From: RGIG5612 sp045599965
GTDB taxonomy: Bacteria; Bacillota; Clostridia; Lachnospirales; Lachnospiraceae
Length of the DNA stretch: 35,180 nucleotides
Direction of reading: 5' to 3'
NCBI GenBank assembly: GCA_045599965.1
Contig: JAZRXA010000045.1
Coordinates: 1 to 35,180, forward strand
Shown piece after piece: positions 22,626 through 30,766 of this stretch. Each line of letters begins with the position of its first letter. Positions within the stretch are counted from its first letter, which is position 1. The translations under genes and the position numbers were made by a program. The notes under the pieces were generated by a model. The model had not been told where the DNA came from. It searched no databases and worked only from the letters and a program-made list of their open reading frames with translations.

Positions 22626-24448
22626 TGGTTAAAAACTTTTTACCTTTAACAAAAAAAGAGATGGCCGAACTAGGTTGGAAAGAACCGGATTTCGTTTACG
22701 TAATCGGGGATGCCTATGTCGACCATTCTTCTTTTGGCGCTGCAATTATTAGTAGGGTTTTAGAATCAAGAGGATATAAAGTAGCAATAATTTCTCAGCC
22801 AGATTGGAACAACCCGGAATCTATAAATGTTTTTGGAAAACCGCGTCTAGGGTTTTTAGTTAGCGCAGGGAATATGGACTCTATGGTTAATCACTATACT
22901 GTTAATAAAAAAAGACGTCATAGTGATGCTTATACGCCAGGTGGCGAAACAGGAAAAAGACCTGATAGAGCAACTTTAGTTTATTGCAATCTCATTAAAA
23001 AGAAATATAAAGATAGTCCAATTATTATTGGTGGAATTGAAGCAAGCCTAAGACGACTTGGCCATTATGATTATTGGTCAGATAAACTAAAAAGATCTAT
23101 TTTGATGGATTCAGGAGCTGATATTTTAGTTTATGGAATGGGCGAACTTGCATCTGTCGAAATTGCAGACGCATTAAATAGTGGAATAGATGTTAGTGAT
23201 ATTACTTATGTAAAGGGAACAGTTTATAAGGCTAAAACCTTAGAAAATATCACGGAAGATTTTATAGAACTTCCAGATTTTAATTTACTCCTAGAAGATA
23301 AATTAAATTATGCAAAGAGTTTTAAGATTCAGTATAAAAATACGGATCATGTAACGGCAAAAATCCTCGTAGAGAAATATGGCGAGAAAAGATATGTTGT
23401 TCAAAATCCTCCGCAAAGACCGCTTACGATGCAAGAAATGGATGATGTTTATGAGCTTCCATACATGAACACCTATCACCCATCTTATGAGAAAAAGGGC
23501 GGCGTCCCAGCGATAAAAGAAGTTAAGTTTTCTCTTACTAGTAACAGGGGTTGCTTTGGGGGATGTAATTTTTGCGCATTATCTTTCCATCAAGGAAGGG
23601 TTCTTCAAGCAAGAAGCCATGAATCGCTTATTAAAGAAGCAGTGGCTATGACTAAAGATAAAGAATTTAAGGGATATATTCATGATGTTGGTGGACCAAC
23701 AGCAAACTTTAGGCGCCCTGCTTGCGATAAGCAAAAAGAGTGTGGCGTTTGCACAAATAAGCAATGTCTATTTCCGAGTGTTTGCAAGAATGCAGTAGTT
23801 GACCATAGCGATTATCTTGAACTTTTAAGAAAACTTCGAAATATAAAAGGAGTAAAGAAAGTCTTTATTAGATCTGGAATTCGCTTTGATTATCTTATGG
23901 CAGATAAAGATGATACTTTCTTAAAAGAACTTTGCAAATATCATGTGAGTGGACAACTTAGGGTCGCTCCGGAACATGTTTCGGATAGAGTATTAAAACT
24001 TATGGGAAAACCAAAGGTTAGTGTCTATAATGCTTTTTGTAAAAAGTTTGAAAAAGTAAATGAACAATTAGGTCTTAATCAGTATGTAGTTCCGTATTTA
24101 ATTTCGTCACATCCAGGTTCGACTCTAGAAGATGCGATAGCGCTTGCAGAAAGTATAAGGGATATGGGTTATATGCCAGAGCAGGTCCAGGATTTTTATC
24201 CAACACCTTCTACAATTTCAACTTGCATGTACTACACGAAGGTTAATCCTTTGACGATGGAAGAAGTTTATGTGCCTTCGTCGTATCATGAAAAGGCTAT
24301 GCAAAGAGCACTTATTCAATATAGAGATCCAGCAAACTATAAGCTTGTTAAGGAAGCTTTGCTTAAAGCAGGCAGAGCAGATTTAATAGGATTTGATAAA
24401 AAACATTGTCTTATTTTCCCAAGACAGTTATCCCCAAAGCATAAATAA
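22625..24448 (+). CDS. ygiQ: YgiQ family radical SAM protein (UPF0313)
   Basis: 607-residue radical S-adenosylmethionine enzyme. The N-terminal region has GDAYVDHSSFGAAIISRVLE and IIGGIEASLRRLGHYDYWSD, both typical of YgiQ. The radical SAM cluster motif is SNRGCFGGCNFCALSFHQGR (Cys-x3-Cys-x2-Cys). A second Cys-rich stretch with KQKECGVCTNKQCLFPSVC could hold another cluster. Later motifs are SGQLRVAPEHVSDRVLKLMGKP and QVQDFYPTPSTISTCMYYT. Its reaction is not established. ATG 22625 overlaps the DUF1295 stop by one base. Confidence 0.93.
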   Translation: MVKNFLPLTKKEMAELGWKEPDFVYVIGDAYVDHSSFGAAIISRVLESRGYKVAIISQPDWNNPESINVFGKPRLGFLVSAGNMDSMVNHYTVNKKRRHSDAYTPGGETGKRPDRATLVYCNLIKKKYKDSPIIIGGIEASLRRLGHYDYWSDKLKRSILMDSGADILVYGMGELASVEIADALNSGIDVSDITYVKGTVYKAKTLENITEDFIELPDFNLLLEDKLNYAKSFKIQYKNTDHVTAKILVEKYGEKRYVVQNPPQRPLTMQEMDDVYELPYMNTYHPSYEKKGGVPAIKEVKFSLTSNRGCFGGCNFCALSFHQGRVLQARSHESLIKEAVAMTKDKEFKGYIHDVGGPTANFRRPACDKQKECGVCTNKQCLFPSVCKNAVVDHSDYLELLRKLRNIKGVKKVFIRSGIRFDYLMADKDDTFLKELCKYHVSGQLRVAPEHVSDRVLKLMGKPKVSVYNAFCKKFEKVNEQLGLNQYVVPYLISSHPGSTLEDAIALAESIRDMGYMPEQVQDFYPTPSTISTCMYYTKVNPLTMEEVYVPSSYHEKAMQRALIQYRDPANYKLVKEALLKAGRADLIGFDKKHCLIFPRQLSPKHK

Positions 24449-24455
24449 TATTAAT

Positions 24456-24484
24456 TTGACAAAAAGTATTTGACTATATAGCAT
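24456..24484 (+). promoter_or_regulatory. Putative promoter of the Bce-type two-component genes
   Basis: TTGACA (24456-24461), 17-nt spacer, TAGCAT (24479-24484, four of six). The predicted start point falls at about the ATG of the response regulator, which also lacks a ribosome site, so a leaderless mRNA is possible. A second TTGAC lies 14 nt downstream of the first. Confidence 0.4.
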
Positions 24485-24491
24485 ATTTATT

Positions 24492-25163
24492 ATGTATAAG
24501 ATATTTATTGTTGAAGATAATATGACGATTGCAAAGGAAATATCTGAACTTTCAAAGTCGTGGGAATTTTCTTCTTACATCTGTAAAGATTTTCAGAATA
24601 TCATTCCAGAATTCTTAAAAGAAGAACCGCAGATAGTTCTTTTGGATATTAAACTCCCATTTTTTAACGGGTATTATTGGTGTGAACAAATTAGAAAGAT
24701 TTCTAAAGTGCCTGTTATTTTTATATCATCGGCGTCAGATAATATGAACATAGTTATGGCGATGAATGTTGGGGCAGATGATTTTATTGCGAAGCCTTTT
24801 GATAGCGAAGTCTTGATTGCAAAAATTCAGGCGGTTTTAAGAAGAACTTATGATTACGCACCGTCATCAGAAGTGATTTCACATAAAGACGCTTTTTTGG
24901 ATAAGTCTAATGGCAGCCTGAAGTATAACGATGAAAAAATAGAGTTAACAAAAAATGAATATAGAATTTTACTTTGCCTTTTAGAAAACAAAGGTAAAAT
25001 TGTTAGTCGAGAAAAATTAATGGAACGTCTTTGGGAAACTGACTGCTTTGTTGATGATAATACTTTGACTGTTAATATTAATAGACTTCGTAAAAAATTA
25101 GATGGAGCAGGCTTAGAAAAGTTTATAGAAACAAAAGTAGGACAAGGATATATCATTGAATAA
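24492..25163 (+). CDS. OmpR-family response regulator (BceR-like)
   Basis: 223 residues. The receiver domain begins MYKIFIVEDNMTIAKEI; the phosphoacceptor Asp is in IVLLDIKLPFFNGYYW and the conserved Lys in DDFIAKPFDSEV. The C-terminal winged helix has LTKNEYRILLCLLENKGKIVSRE and VNINRLRKKLD. Together with the small intramembrane-sensing kinase and the ABC genes it forms a BceRS-BceAB-type module that senses and removes cell-wall-active peptides such as bacitracin, mannopeptimycin or lantibiotics (family knowledge). The likely target is the palindrome at 26167-26182. No ribosome site is seen before ATG 24492. Confidence 0.92.
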   Translation: MYKIFIVEDNMTIAKEISELSKSWEFSSYICKDFQNIIPEFLKEEPQIVLLDIKLPFFNGYYWCEQIRKISKVPVIFISSASDNMNIVMAMNVGADDFIAKPFDSEVLIAKIQAVLRRTYDYAPSSEVISHKDAFLDKSNGSLKYNDEKIELTKNEYRILLCLLENKGKIVSREKLMERLWETDCFVDDNTLTVNINRLRKKLDGAGLEKFIETKVGQGYIIE

Positions 25164-26160
25164 TTCAAAATTAAAATTTTCTAAATATTTATATTCAAAA
25201 AAGAAAATAATACTTTTGCTTTTAATCTTTATAGTAATATTTTTTACTATTTTCTTTTTATGCAATATTTCATTTATGGCTCTTGTATATGCGATTATTC
25301 TTTGCGTTGTTGTTGGAATTGTTTTTATGTTTTTTGATTATAAAAAAGAAAATGAGAAATATAAAACTTTAGAAAATATAAAAAAACTTTCATTTTCAAT
25401 GATTGAAAATCTGCCAATACCAAAAGATGAATTAGAAAAAGACTATCAGGAAATAATATCTTTACTTAAAGAGGAATTAAAAAAGATAAAAGATACTGAT
25501 AATATTAAATTTAATGATATGGTTGAGTATTACACTGTATGGGCTCATCAAATTAAAACACCAATCGCAGCAATGAAGCTAAAAATTAAGAATGAAGATA
25601 GCGAATTTGCTAGACAAATGGATATGCAGCTTTTAAGCATTGAGCAGTATGTCCAGATGGTTCTTACATTTCTTAGAATTGATTCTGATTCAACTGACTA
25701 TGTTTTTAAGAAATATGTTTTAGATGATATTATTAGGCCGACTATAAAGAAGTTGGCACCGATTTTTATTGAAAAGAAAATTAAGCTTTCGTATGAAAGC
25801 ATTGAAGATGAAGTATTAACAGATGAAAAATGGCTTTCTTTTGTAATTGAACAAATTCTTTCTAATTCGCTTAAATACACAAAAGAAGAAGGCTATATAA
25901 AAATATATATGTACCAAAAAGATATTCTTTGCATTGAAGATAATGGTATAGGTATAGCAAAAGATGATCTTCCTAGAATATTTGAAAAGGGATATACCGG
26001 ATACAATGGAAGAGAAGAAAGAAATGCAAGTGGAATTGGACTTTTCCTTTGTAAAAAAATATGTGATGAATTAAATATAAAAATATCTATTAATTCTGAG
26101 ATAGCAAAAGGTACAAAAATATTTTTAGATTTATCGAGATACAATCTTCACGTAGAATAA
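25156..26160 (+). CDS. Intramembrane-sensing histidine kinase (BceS-like)
   Basis: 334 residues. Two transmembrane helices (about 18-38 and 40-61) are joined by almost no outside loop, the mark of intramembrane-sensing kinases, which detect flux through a partner ABC transporter. The phosphoacceptor region is YTVWAHQIKTPIAAM. The ATPase domain has an N box in IEQILSNSLKYTKEEG, G1 in IEDNGIGIAKDDL and G2 in ASGIGLFLCKKICDEL. The start is TTG 25156, overlapping the regulator gene by 8 nt with AAGGA ahead. Its only sensory input is probably the BceB-like permease encoded at 27029. Confidence 0.93.
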   Translation: MNNSKLKFSKYLYSKKKIILLLLIFIVIFFTIFFLCNISFMALVYAIILCVVVGIVFMFFDYKKENEKYKTLENIKKLSFSMIENLPIPKDELEKDYQEIISLLKEELKKIKDTDNIKFNDMVEYYTVWAHQIKTPIAAMKLKIKNEDSEFARQMDMQLLSIEQYVQMVLTFLRIDSDSTDYVFKKYVLDDIIRPTIKKLAPIFIEKKIKLSYESIEDEVLTDEKWLSFVIEQILSNSLKYTKEEGYIKIYMYQKDILCIEDNGIGIAKDDLPRIFEKGYTGYNGREERNASGIGLFLCKKICDELNIKISINSEIAKGTKIFLDLSRYNLHVE

Positions 26161-26166
26161 AACCAC

Positions 26167-26182
26167 CTTACAAAAATGTAAG
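26167..26182. promoter_or_regulatory. BceR-type operator upstream of the ABC transporter genes
   Basis: CTTACA-AAAA-TGTAAG, a perfect 6-bp inverted repeat with 4-nt spacing. It fits the TNACA-N4-TGTNA pattern described for BceR-like regulators. It is centred about 95 nt before ATG 26270. A weak promoter (TTGTTA at 26196, GATAAT at 26217) follows it. Confidence 0.7.
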
Positions 26183-26269
26183 ATTATTAAAGCAAATTGT
26201 TAGCCAAACCGATGGAGGATAATTTTGCTTTTTTCTATAATTGGCCTATCACTTATTAGGAGGAATAAT

Positions 26270-27028
26270 ATGTCTTTATTAAATGTTAGTAACTTAAAGA
26301 AAATATATTCAACACGTTTTGGTGGCACTAAAGTAGAAGCATTAAAAAATGTTAACTTTAGTGTAGAAGAAGGCGAATTTATTGCAATTATGGGAGAAAG
26401 CGGTTCGGGAAAAACGACGCTTCTTAATATTTTAGCAGCTCTTGATAAACCTACTGAAGGAAATGTTGTTCTAGATGGCATGGATCTTTCTAAAATTAAA
26501 GAGTCTAATATGGCAGAATTTAGAAGAGATAATCTTGGTTTCGTTTTTCAGGAATTTAATCTATTAGATACTTTTAGCGTAGAGGACAATATATATTTAC
26601 CACTTGTGTTGGCAGGCAAAAACCATAAAGAAATGAATGCCAGATTAATTGAACTTTCTGTGCGCATGGAAATATCAAATCTTCTAAAAAAATATCCATA
26701 TGAACTTTCAGGTGGACAAAAGCAAAGAGTTGCTGTTGCAAGAGCTTTAATTACATATCCAAAAATTATTTTAGCAGATGAGCCAACAGGAGCTCTTGAT
26801 TCAAAATCTTCTGATGAACTTTTAGGACTTTTTAGAGAAATAAATGGAACAGGACAGACAGTTTTTATGGTAACACACTCTGTTAAAGCTGCATGCTTCG
26901 CAAAAAGAGTTTTATTTATAAGAGATGGTGAAGTTTATCATCAGATTTTTAAGGGAGATAGCACCGATGAAGAAATGTATCAAAAAATTTCTGATACATT
27001 AACTATGCTTGCAACGGGGGTGAAATAA
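26270..27028 (+). CDS. ABC transporter ATP-binding protein (BceA-like)
   Basis: 252-residue ATPase of the MacB/LolD/BceA family. Walker A is GESGSGKTTLL, the Q-loop is VFQEFNLLD, the signature is LSGGQKQRVAVARAL, Walker B is ILADEPTGALD, and the switch His is in VTHSVKAA. It powers the FtsX-type permease encoded 1 nt downstream. I chose ATG 26270 because AGGAGG (26258-26263) lies 6 nt upstream; the longer frame from 26225 would begin before that site. The gene is expected to be induced by the adjacent two-component system through the palindrome at 26167. Confidence 0.95.
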   Translation: MSLLNVSNLKKIYSTRFGGTKVEALKNVNFSVEEGEFIAIMGESGSGKTTLLNILAALDKPTEGNVVLDGMDLSKIKESNMAEFRRDNLGFVFQEFNLLDTFSVEDNIYLPLVLAGKNHKEMNARLIELSVRMEISNLLKKYPYELSGGQKQRVAVARALITYPKIILADEPTGALDSKSSDELLGLFREINGTGQTVFMVTHSVKAACFAKRVLFIRDGEVYHQIFKGDSTDEEMYQKISDTLTMLATGVK

Positions 27029-29074
27029 ATGAAAAAAGGTTTATTTTCACGTCTTGCTTTTGCGGGAATAAAAAACAATAAACAAATTTACCTTCCATAC
27101 ATTCTTTCATGTATAGGAATGGTAACTATGTATTTTATAGTTGAAAGCGTTAAGGTTTCTCCGATGCTAAAGCAAATAAGTGGAGGAGAGGTTCTCGCAG
27201 AGTTCTTATCACTTGGCATTTTTATTATTGCTTTTTTTGCACTGATATTTCTTGTATATACGAATTCATTTTTAGTAAAAAGACGTTTTAAGGAATTTGG
27301 ACTTTATAACGTTTTGGGAATGGATAAAAAAGGTATTAGAAAAATAGTTGCAATTGAATCCTTGATTGTAATGGTAATCGGTATAGTAGGAGGAATGATT
27401 GCAGGAATAATACTTTCTAAGCTGGCAGAATTTGGACTTGCAAAATTAATTGGTGAAAATGTTTCTTTTTCTTTTTATATTTCAACTGAATCAATTATTT
27501 ATACATTGATGGTATTTGTTCCTATTTTCTTGATTTTAATGATTAAAGCATTAATTCAAGTTAGCGCCAGCAAACCTTTAGAACTTTTGAAAAATGAAAA
27601 TCTAGGAGAAAAACCGCCAAAGGCAAACTGGGTTATAGCAATTATTGGAGCTATTATTTTGGCAGTTGCATATTATTTAGCGATAGTAATATCGAATCCT
27701 AGTGATGCGCTTTTTGTTTTCTTTATCGCAGTAATACTTGTTATCGTAGCTACATATATGTTGTTTGTTGCTGGTTCAGTAGCGATATGTAAGTTAATGC
27801 AGAAAAAGAAAAAATATTATTACAAGAAAAATCATTTCGTTTCGGTTTCGTCTATGACTTATAGAATGAAACGAAATGGAGCGGGTCTTGCATCTATTTG
27901 TATTTTAGCAACGATGGTTTTAGTTATGTTTTCAATGACATGCACATTATACTTTGGACAAGAAGATTCTCTAAAGAAGCAATTTCCATATGATTGTATG
28001 CATAGTGTAAGTTTTTTAGATGTAGATTCGCTTCAAGGAAAAGATGCGCAAGAACTTATAAATGATGTTAATCAAAAGTTTAAGGAAGATAAAGTAGAAC
28101 CAAAGAATTTAATTTGCAGAAAAGACATTACTGTTTTTGCAGCAAAAACGGATAAATGTTATGAACCTGATATTACTAAAGTAGATTTAAAATACCAAAA
28201 CATGCTTTATAGACTTAGATTTATAGATGTCGATACATATAATGAAATTTCTGGAAGCAATTATTCATTAAAAGACAACGAAGTCTTAACAGCGTGTAGA
28301 AGAGGTAAAGCCTTAAACAAAGAAGTAAATAAAATAAAATATTCTGACGAACAAATAAAAATATGCGGTCTTGCTTTTGATGTTAAAGGAAGTGTTGATG
28401 ACTTCGAAGAATGGAACGGAAACACATATGAACTTCCGACATTGAGTATTGTAGTTTCCAGTTTAAATGTTTTAAGGCATTTTCAGGAAATTGAAGATCA
28501 ATACGGTGCGCCTATGTTTGATATTGAATTATTCGTAGGATATGACTTAGATGAAGATGATGAAAAAATCGTAGATGTTTTTAATGATATTGATGCTGTA
28601 ATAACTGAAAATAATAAAATGGGATATTCTTGGACAAGAAGTGAATGTATTATTTATGCCAGAGAAGATTTTGTTATGACATATGGTGGCTTGTTCTTTA
28701 TAAGTATTATTTTAGGTATAATATTTATTTTTGCCACAGCTATGATTATTTATTACAAGCAAATTTCAGAAGGATACGAAGATCAAAAGAGATTTGAAAT
28801 CATGCAAAAGGTTGGCATGACAAAGAAGGATATTAAAAAGAGTATTAATTCGCAAATGCTTACAGTGTTTTTAGTACCACTTATTGCAGCAGGGGTGCAT
28901 CTTGGATTTGGTTTTCATCTTATATGGCAGATCCTTACAATGTTTGGAATAACAAATTTATGGTACGTTATTTTAGTTGCAGCAATTGTATTTGTAATCT
29001 TTGCAGGTGTTTACGCAGTTATTTATAAGATAACAACAAAAAGCTATTACAACATTGTTAGCAAAATGCAATAA
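27029..29074 (+). CDS. FtsX-type ABC permease (BceB-like peptide antibiotic exporter/detoxifier)
   Basis: 681 residues, about ten transmembrane helices: roughly 21-40, 57-80, 108-134, 155-173, 200-220, 227-252 and 285-305, then three near the C-terminus (553-577, 607-628, 640-663). An extracellular domain of about 240 residues lies between helices 7 and 8. This layout is that of BceB, whose outer domain binds the peptide or its lipid II-cycle complex and whose flux activates the BceS kinase. FtsX motifs include NSFLVKRRFKEFGLYNVLGMDKK and RFEIMQKVGMTKKDIKKSI. The target compound cannot be read from sequence because the outer domain is the most variable part. Confidence 0.93.
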   Translation: MKKGLFSRLAFAGIKNNKQIYLPYILSCIGMVTMYFIVESVKVSPMLKQISGGEVLAEFLSLGIFIIAFFALIFLVYTNSFLVKRRFKEFGLYNVLGMDKKGIRKIVAIESLIVMVIGIVGGMIAGIILSKLAEFGLAKLIGENVSFSFYISTESIIYTLMVFVPIFLILMIKALIQVSASKPLELLKNENLGEKPPKANWVIAIIGAIILAVAYYLAIVISNPSDALFVFFIAVILVIVATYMLFVAGSVAICKLMQKKKKYYYKKNHFVSVSSMTYRMKRNGAGLASICILATMVLVMFSMTCTLYFGQEDSLKKQFPYDCMHSVSFLDVDSLQGKDAQELINDVNQKFKEDKVEPKNLICRKDITVFAAKTDKCYEPDITKVDLKYQNMLYRLRFIDVDTYNEISGSNYSLKDNEVLTACRRGKALNKEVNKIKYSDEQIKICGLAFDVKGSVDDFEEWNGNTYELPTLSIVVSSLNVLRHFQEIEDQYGAPMFDIELFVGYDLDEDDEKIVDVFNDIDAVITENNKMGYSWTRSECIIYAREDFVMTYGGLFFISIILGIIFIFATAMIIYYKQISEGYEDQKRFEIMQKVGMTKKDIKKSINSQMLTVFLVPLIAAGVHLGFGFHLIWQILTMFGITNLWYVILVAAIVFVIFAGVYAVIYKITTKSYYNIVSKMQ

Positions 29075-29089
29075 GAAGATGGCAATGTA

Positions 29090-29118
29090 TTGAAATGCTA
29101 ATCTGTCTTATATATAAT
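29090..29118 (+). promoter_or_regulatory. Sigma-A type promoter of the DUF362 gene
   Basis: TTGAAA (29090-29095), 17-nt spacer, TATAAT (29113-29118), 33 nt before ATG 29151. Confidence 0.7.
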
Positions 29119-29150
29119 TAGAATAATAAAAATGAAAGAAGGATTAGCAA

Positions 29151-30260
29151 ATGCCATCAAAAGTATATTTTGCAGATTTGAAAACATCAATGGAAGATAA
29201 TATTCTTGATAAGTTTGATAGATTAATTACGAAGGCTGGAATAGATGAGCTTGATGTTAAAGGCAAATATGTAGCAGTTAAAATTCATTTTGGCGAGTGG
29301 GGAAATATGGCTTTTCTTCGTCACCAATATGCGAAGACTTTGTGCGAGCATATAAAGAAAAATGGTGGCAAGCCTTTCCTTACAGATTCGAACACTTTGT
29401 ATGTTGGCCAAAGAGGAAATGCTGTTGACCATTTAGAAAGCGCAGCTTTTAACGGATATAACCAACTTAGCGTTGGCGTTCCAATTATTATTGCCGATGG
29501 TCTTAGAGGAACTGACGAAAGATTAATTCCGGTTGAAGGTGGAGAGTATGTTAAAGAAGCTAAGATTGGCGCTGCAATAGCTGAGGCAGATGTGCTTATT
29601 TCACTTAGCCATTGCAAAGGACATATGAGCGCTGGATACGGTGGAGTTCTTAAAAATCTTGGAATGGGCGCAGGCTCTAAAAAAGGCAAGATGGAGATGC
29701 ATTCTGCTGGCAAGCCTGCAATAGATACAAACAATTGTATTGGTTGTGAAAGTTGCGTAAGACATTGCGCTAATGAAGGCGTTAGCATTATGGAAGGCAA
29801 AGCTGTAATCAACGAAGATAAATGTTTAGGATGTGGATATTGCCTTGCTTATTGCCCTAAAGATGCAATTGAGTGCAAATGGGATGAGGCTAAGCCAGTG
29901 TTAAATAAAAAAATTGCGGAGTATGCAAAAGCAACAATTAATAATAGACCAGCATTTCATATTGCGATGGCAATTGATATCCAAAAAGATTGCGATTGCT
30001 CACCTTCTAGAAATACAGCGCTTGTTGCTGATGTAGGTATGTTTGCGGGATTCGACCCAGTTGCGATAGACCAGGCATGTGTTGAAAAAATTAATGAACA
30101 ACCATTAATTCCAGGATGCGTAATCGAAGAACATACACATGATGAGACTAGGGATGTGTTCAAACTCGTTCATCCGAACACTGATTGGGATGCAGGACTA
30201 GCTCATGCAGTAAAATTAGAGCTCGGAACTAGGGACTACGAGCTCATCGAAGTTAAATAA
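29151..30260 (+). CDS. DUF362 domain protein with 2x[4Fe-4S] ferredoxin insert
   Basis: 369-residue cytoplasmic iron-sulfur protein of unknown reaction. The DUF362 domain is split around the clusters: VAVKIHFGEWGNMAFLR, then CKGHMSAGYGGVLKNLGMG. The ferredoxin part, about residues 195-240, has CIGCESCVRHC and CLGCGYCLAYCPKDA. The end has VADVGMFAGFDPVAIDQAC, a hallmark of DUF362. Proteins like this are common in clostridia and often annotated as ferredoxin; some relatives act in redox or radical pathways. GAAGGA lies ahead of ATG 29151. It has its own promoter and a gap of about 34 nt before the next gene. Confidence 0.9.
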   Translation: MPSKVYFADLKTSMEDNILDKFDRLITKAGIDELDVKGKYVAVKIHFGEWGNMAFLRHQYAKTLCEHIKKNGGKPFLTDSNTLYVGQRGNAVDHLESAAFNGYNQLSVGVPIIIADGLRGTDERLIPVEGGEYVKEAKIGAAIAEADVLISLSHCKGHMSAGYGGVLKNLGMGAGSKKGKMEMHSAGKPAIDTNNCIGCESCVRHCANEGVSIMEGKAVINEDKCLGCGYCLAYCPKDAIECKWDEAKPVLNKKIAEYAKATINNRPAFHIAMAIDIQKDCDCSPSRNTALVADVGMFAGFDPVAIDQACVEKINEQPLIPGCVIEEHTHDETRDVFKLVHPNTDWDAGLAHAVKLELGTRDYELIEVK

Positions 30261-30294
30261 TTAGTTCTTAATTATTTCGTTTCATTAAACTTAA

Positions 30295-30741
30295 ATGAAT
30301 ATTTTGTTAGTAGAGCTTGCGGCCTTAAGGGCCGCAGGCCCAATTGTTTTAGCAATCATTTGTTTATGTATTGCTTTTTATGATTGCAAATATTATGTAA
30401 TTCCAAACGAACTTATTGTCGCGGGGATTGCACTTAGGTTTTTATGGATGCAAAAGATAAGGGAAAACTTTCTTTTAGCATGTTTATTTACTGGCGCGCT
30501 TATTTTTGCATCTATTATTATTTGGCTAATAACAAAAAATAAAATTGGAAACGGAGATTATAAATTGATTTTCATGCTGAGTTTATATGCAACCGTTTGG
30601 CAAAATATTATAGCGCTTTTAATCGCATTAATAACTGCAATTATTATTTTGCTGATGCTCAGAATAAAAAGAATAGCGCTAGCCCCATTTTTGTGTTTTG
30701 GATGGGGGATACAATTTTTATTTAATGTGGTAAAATTATAA
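30295..30741 (+). CDS. Type IV prepilin peptidase-like aspartyl protease (A24, CpaA/TadV size)
   Basis: 148-residue polytopic membrane protein. The two catalytic aspartates of A24 peptidases are present: Asp30 in FYDCKYYVIPNEL and Asp88 in IGNGDYKL (the GxGDxK motif). The N-terminal methyltransferase domain of PilD is missing, which is normal for the CpaA/TadV/ComC-short type. It cleaves leader peptides of prepilins at the inner face of the membrane. No pilin, secretion ATPase or competence gene lies in the window, so its substrates are elsewhere. No ribosome site is visible before ATG 30295, and codons 9-14 form a GC-rich hairpin that may limit translation. Confidence 0.82.
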   Translation: MNILLVELAALRAAGPIVLAIICLCIAFYDCKYYVIPNELIVAGIALRFLWMQKIRENFLLACLFTGALIFASIIIWLITKNKIGNGDYKLIFMLSLYATVWQNIIALLIALITAIIILLMLRIKRIALAPFLCFGWGIQFLFNVVKL

Positions 30742-30766
30742 ATAATATTTTTATAGGAGAATTGTT

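Noticed and set aside
29321..29812. 163-aa minus-strand ORF opposite the DUF362 gene
   Set aside because: It is the mirror of a clearly coding frame with iron-sulfur motifs, has no ribosome site, and reads as Pro/Ser-rich shadow sequence.
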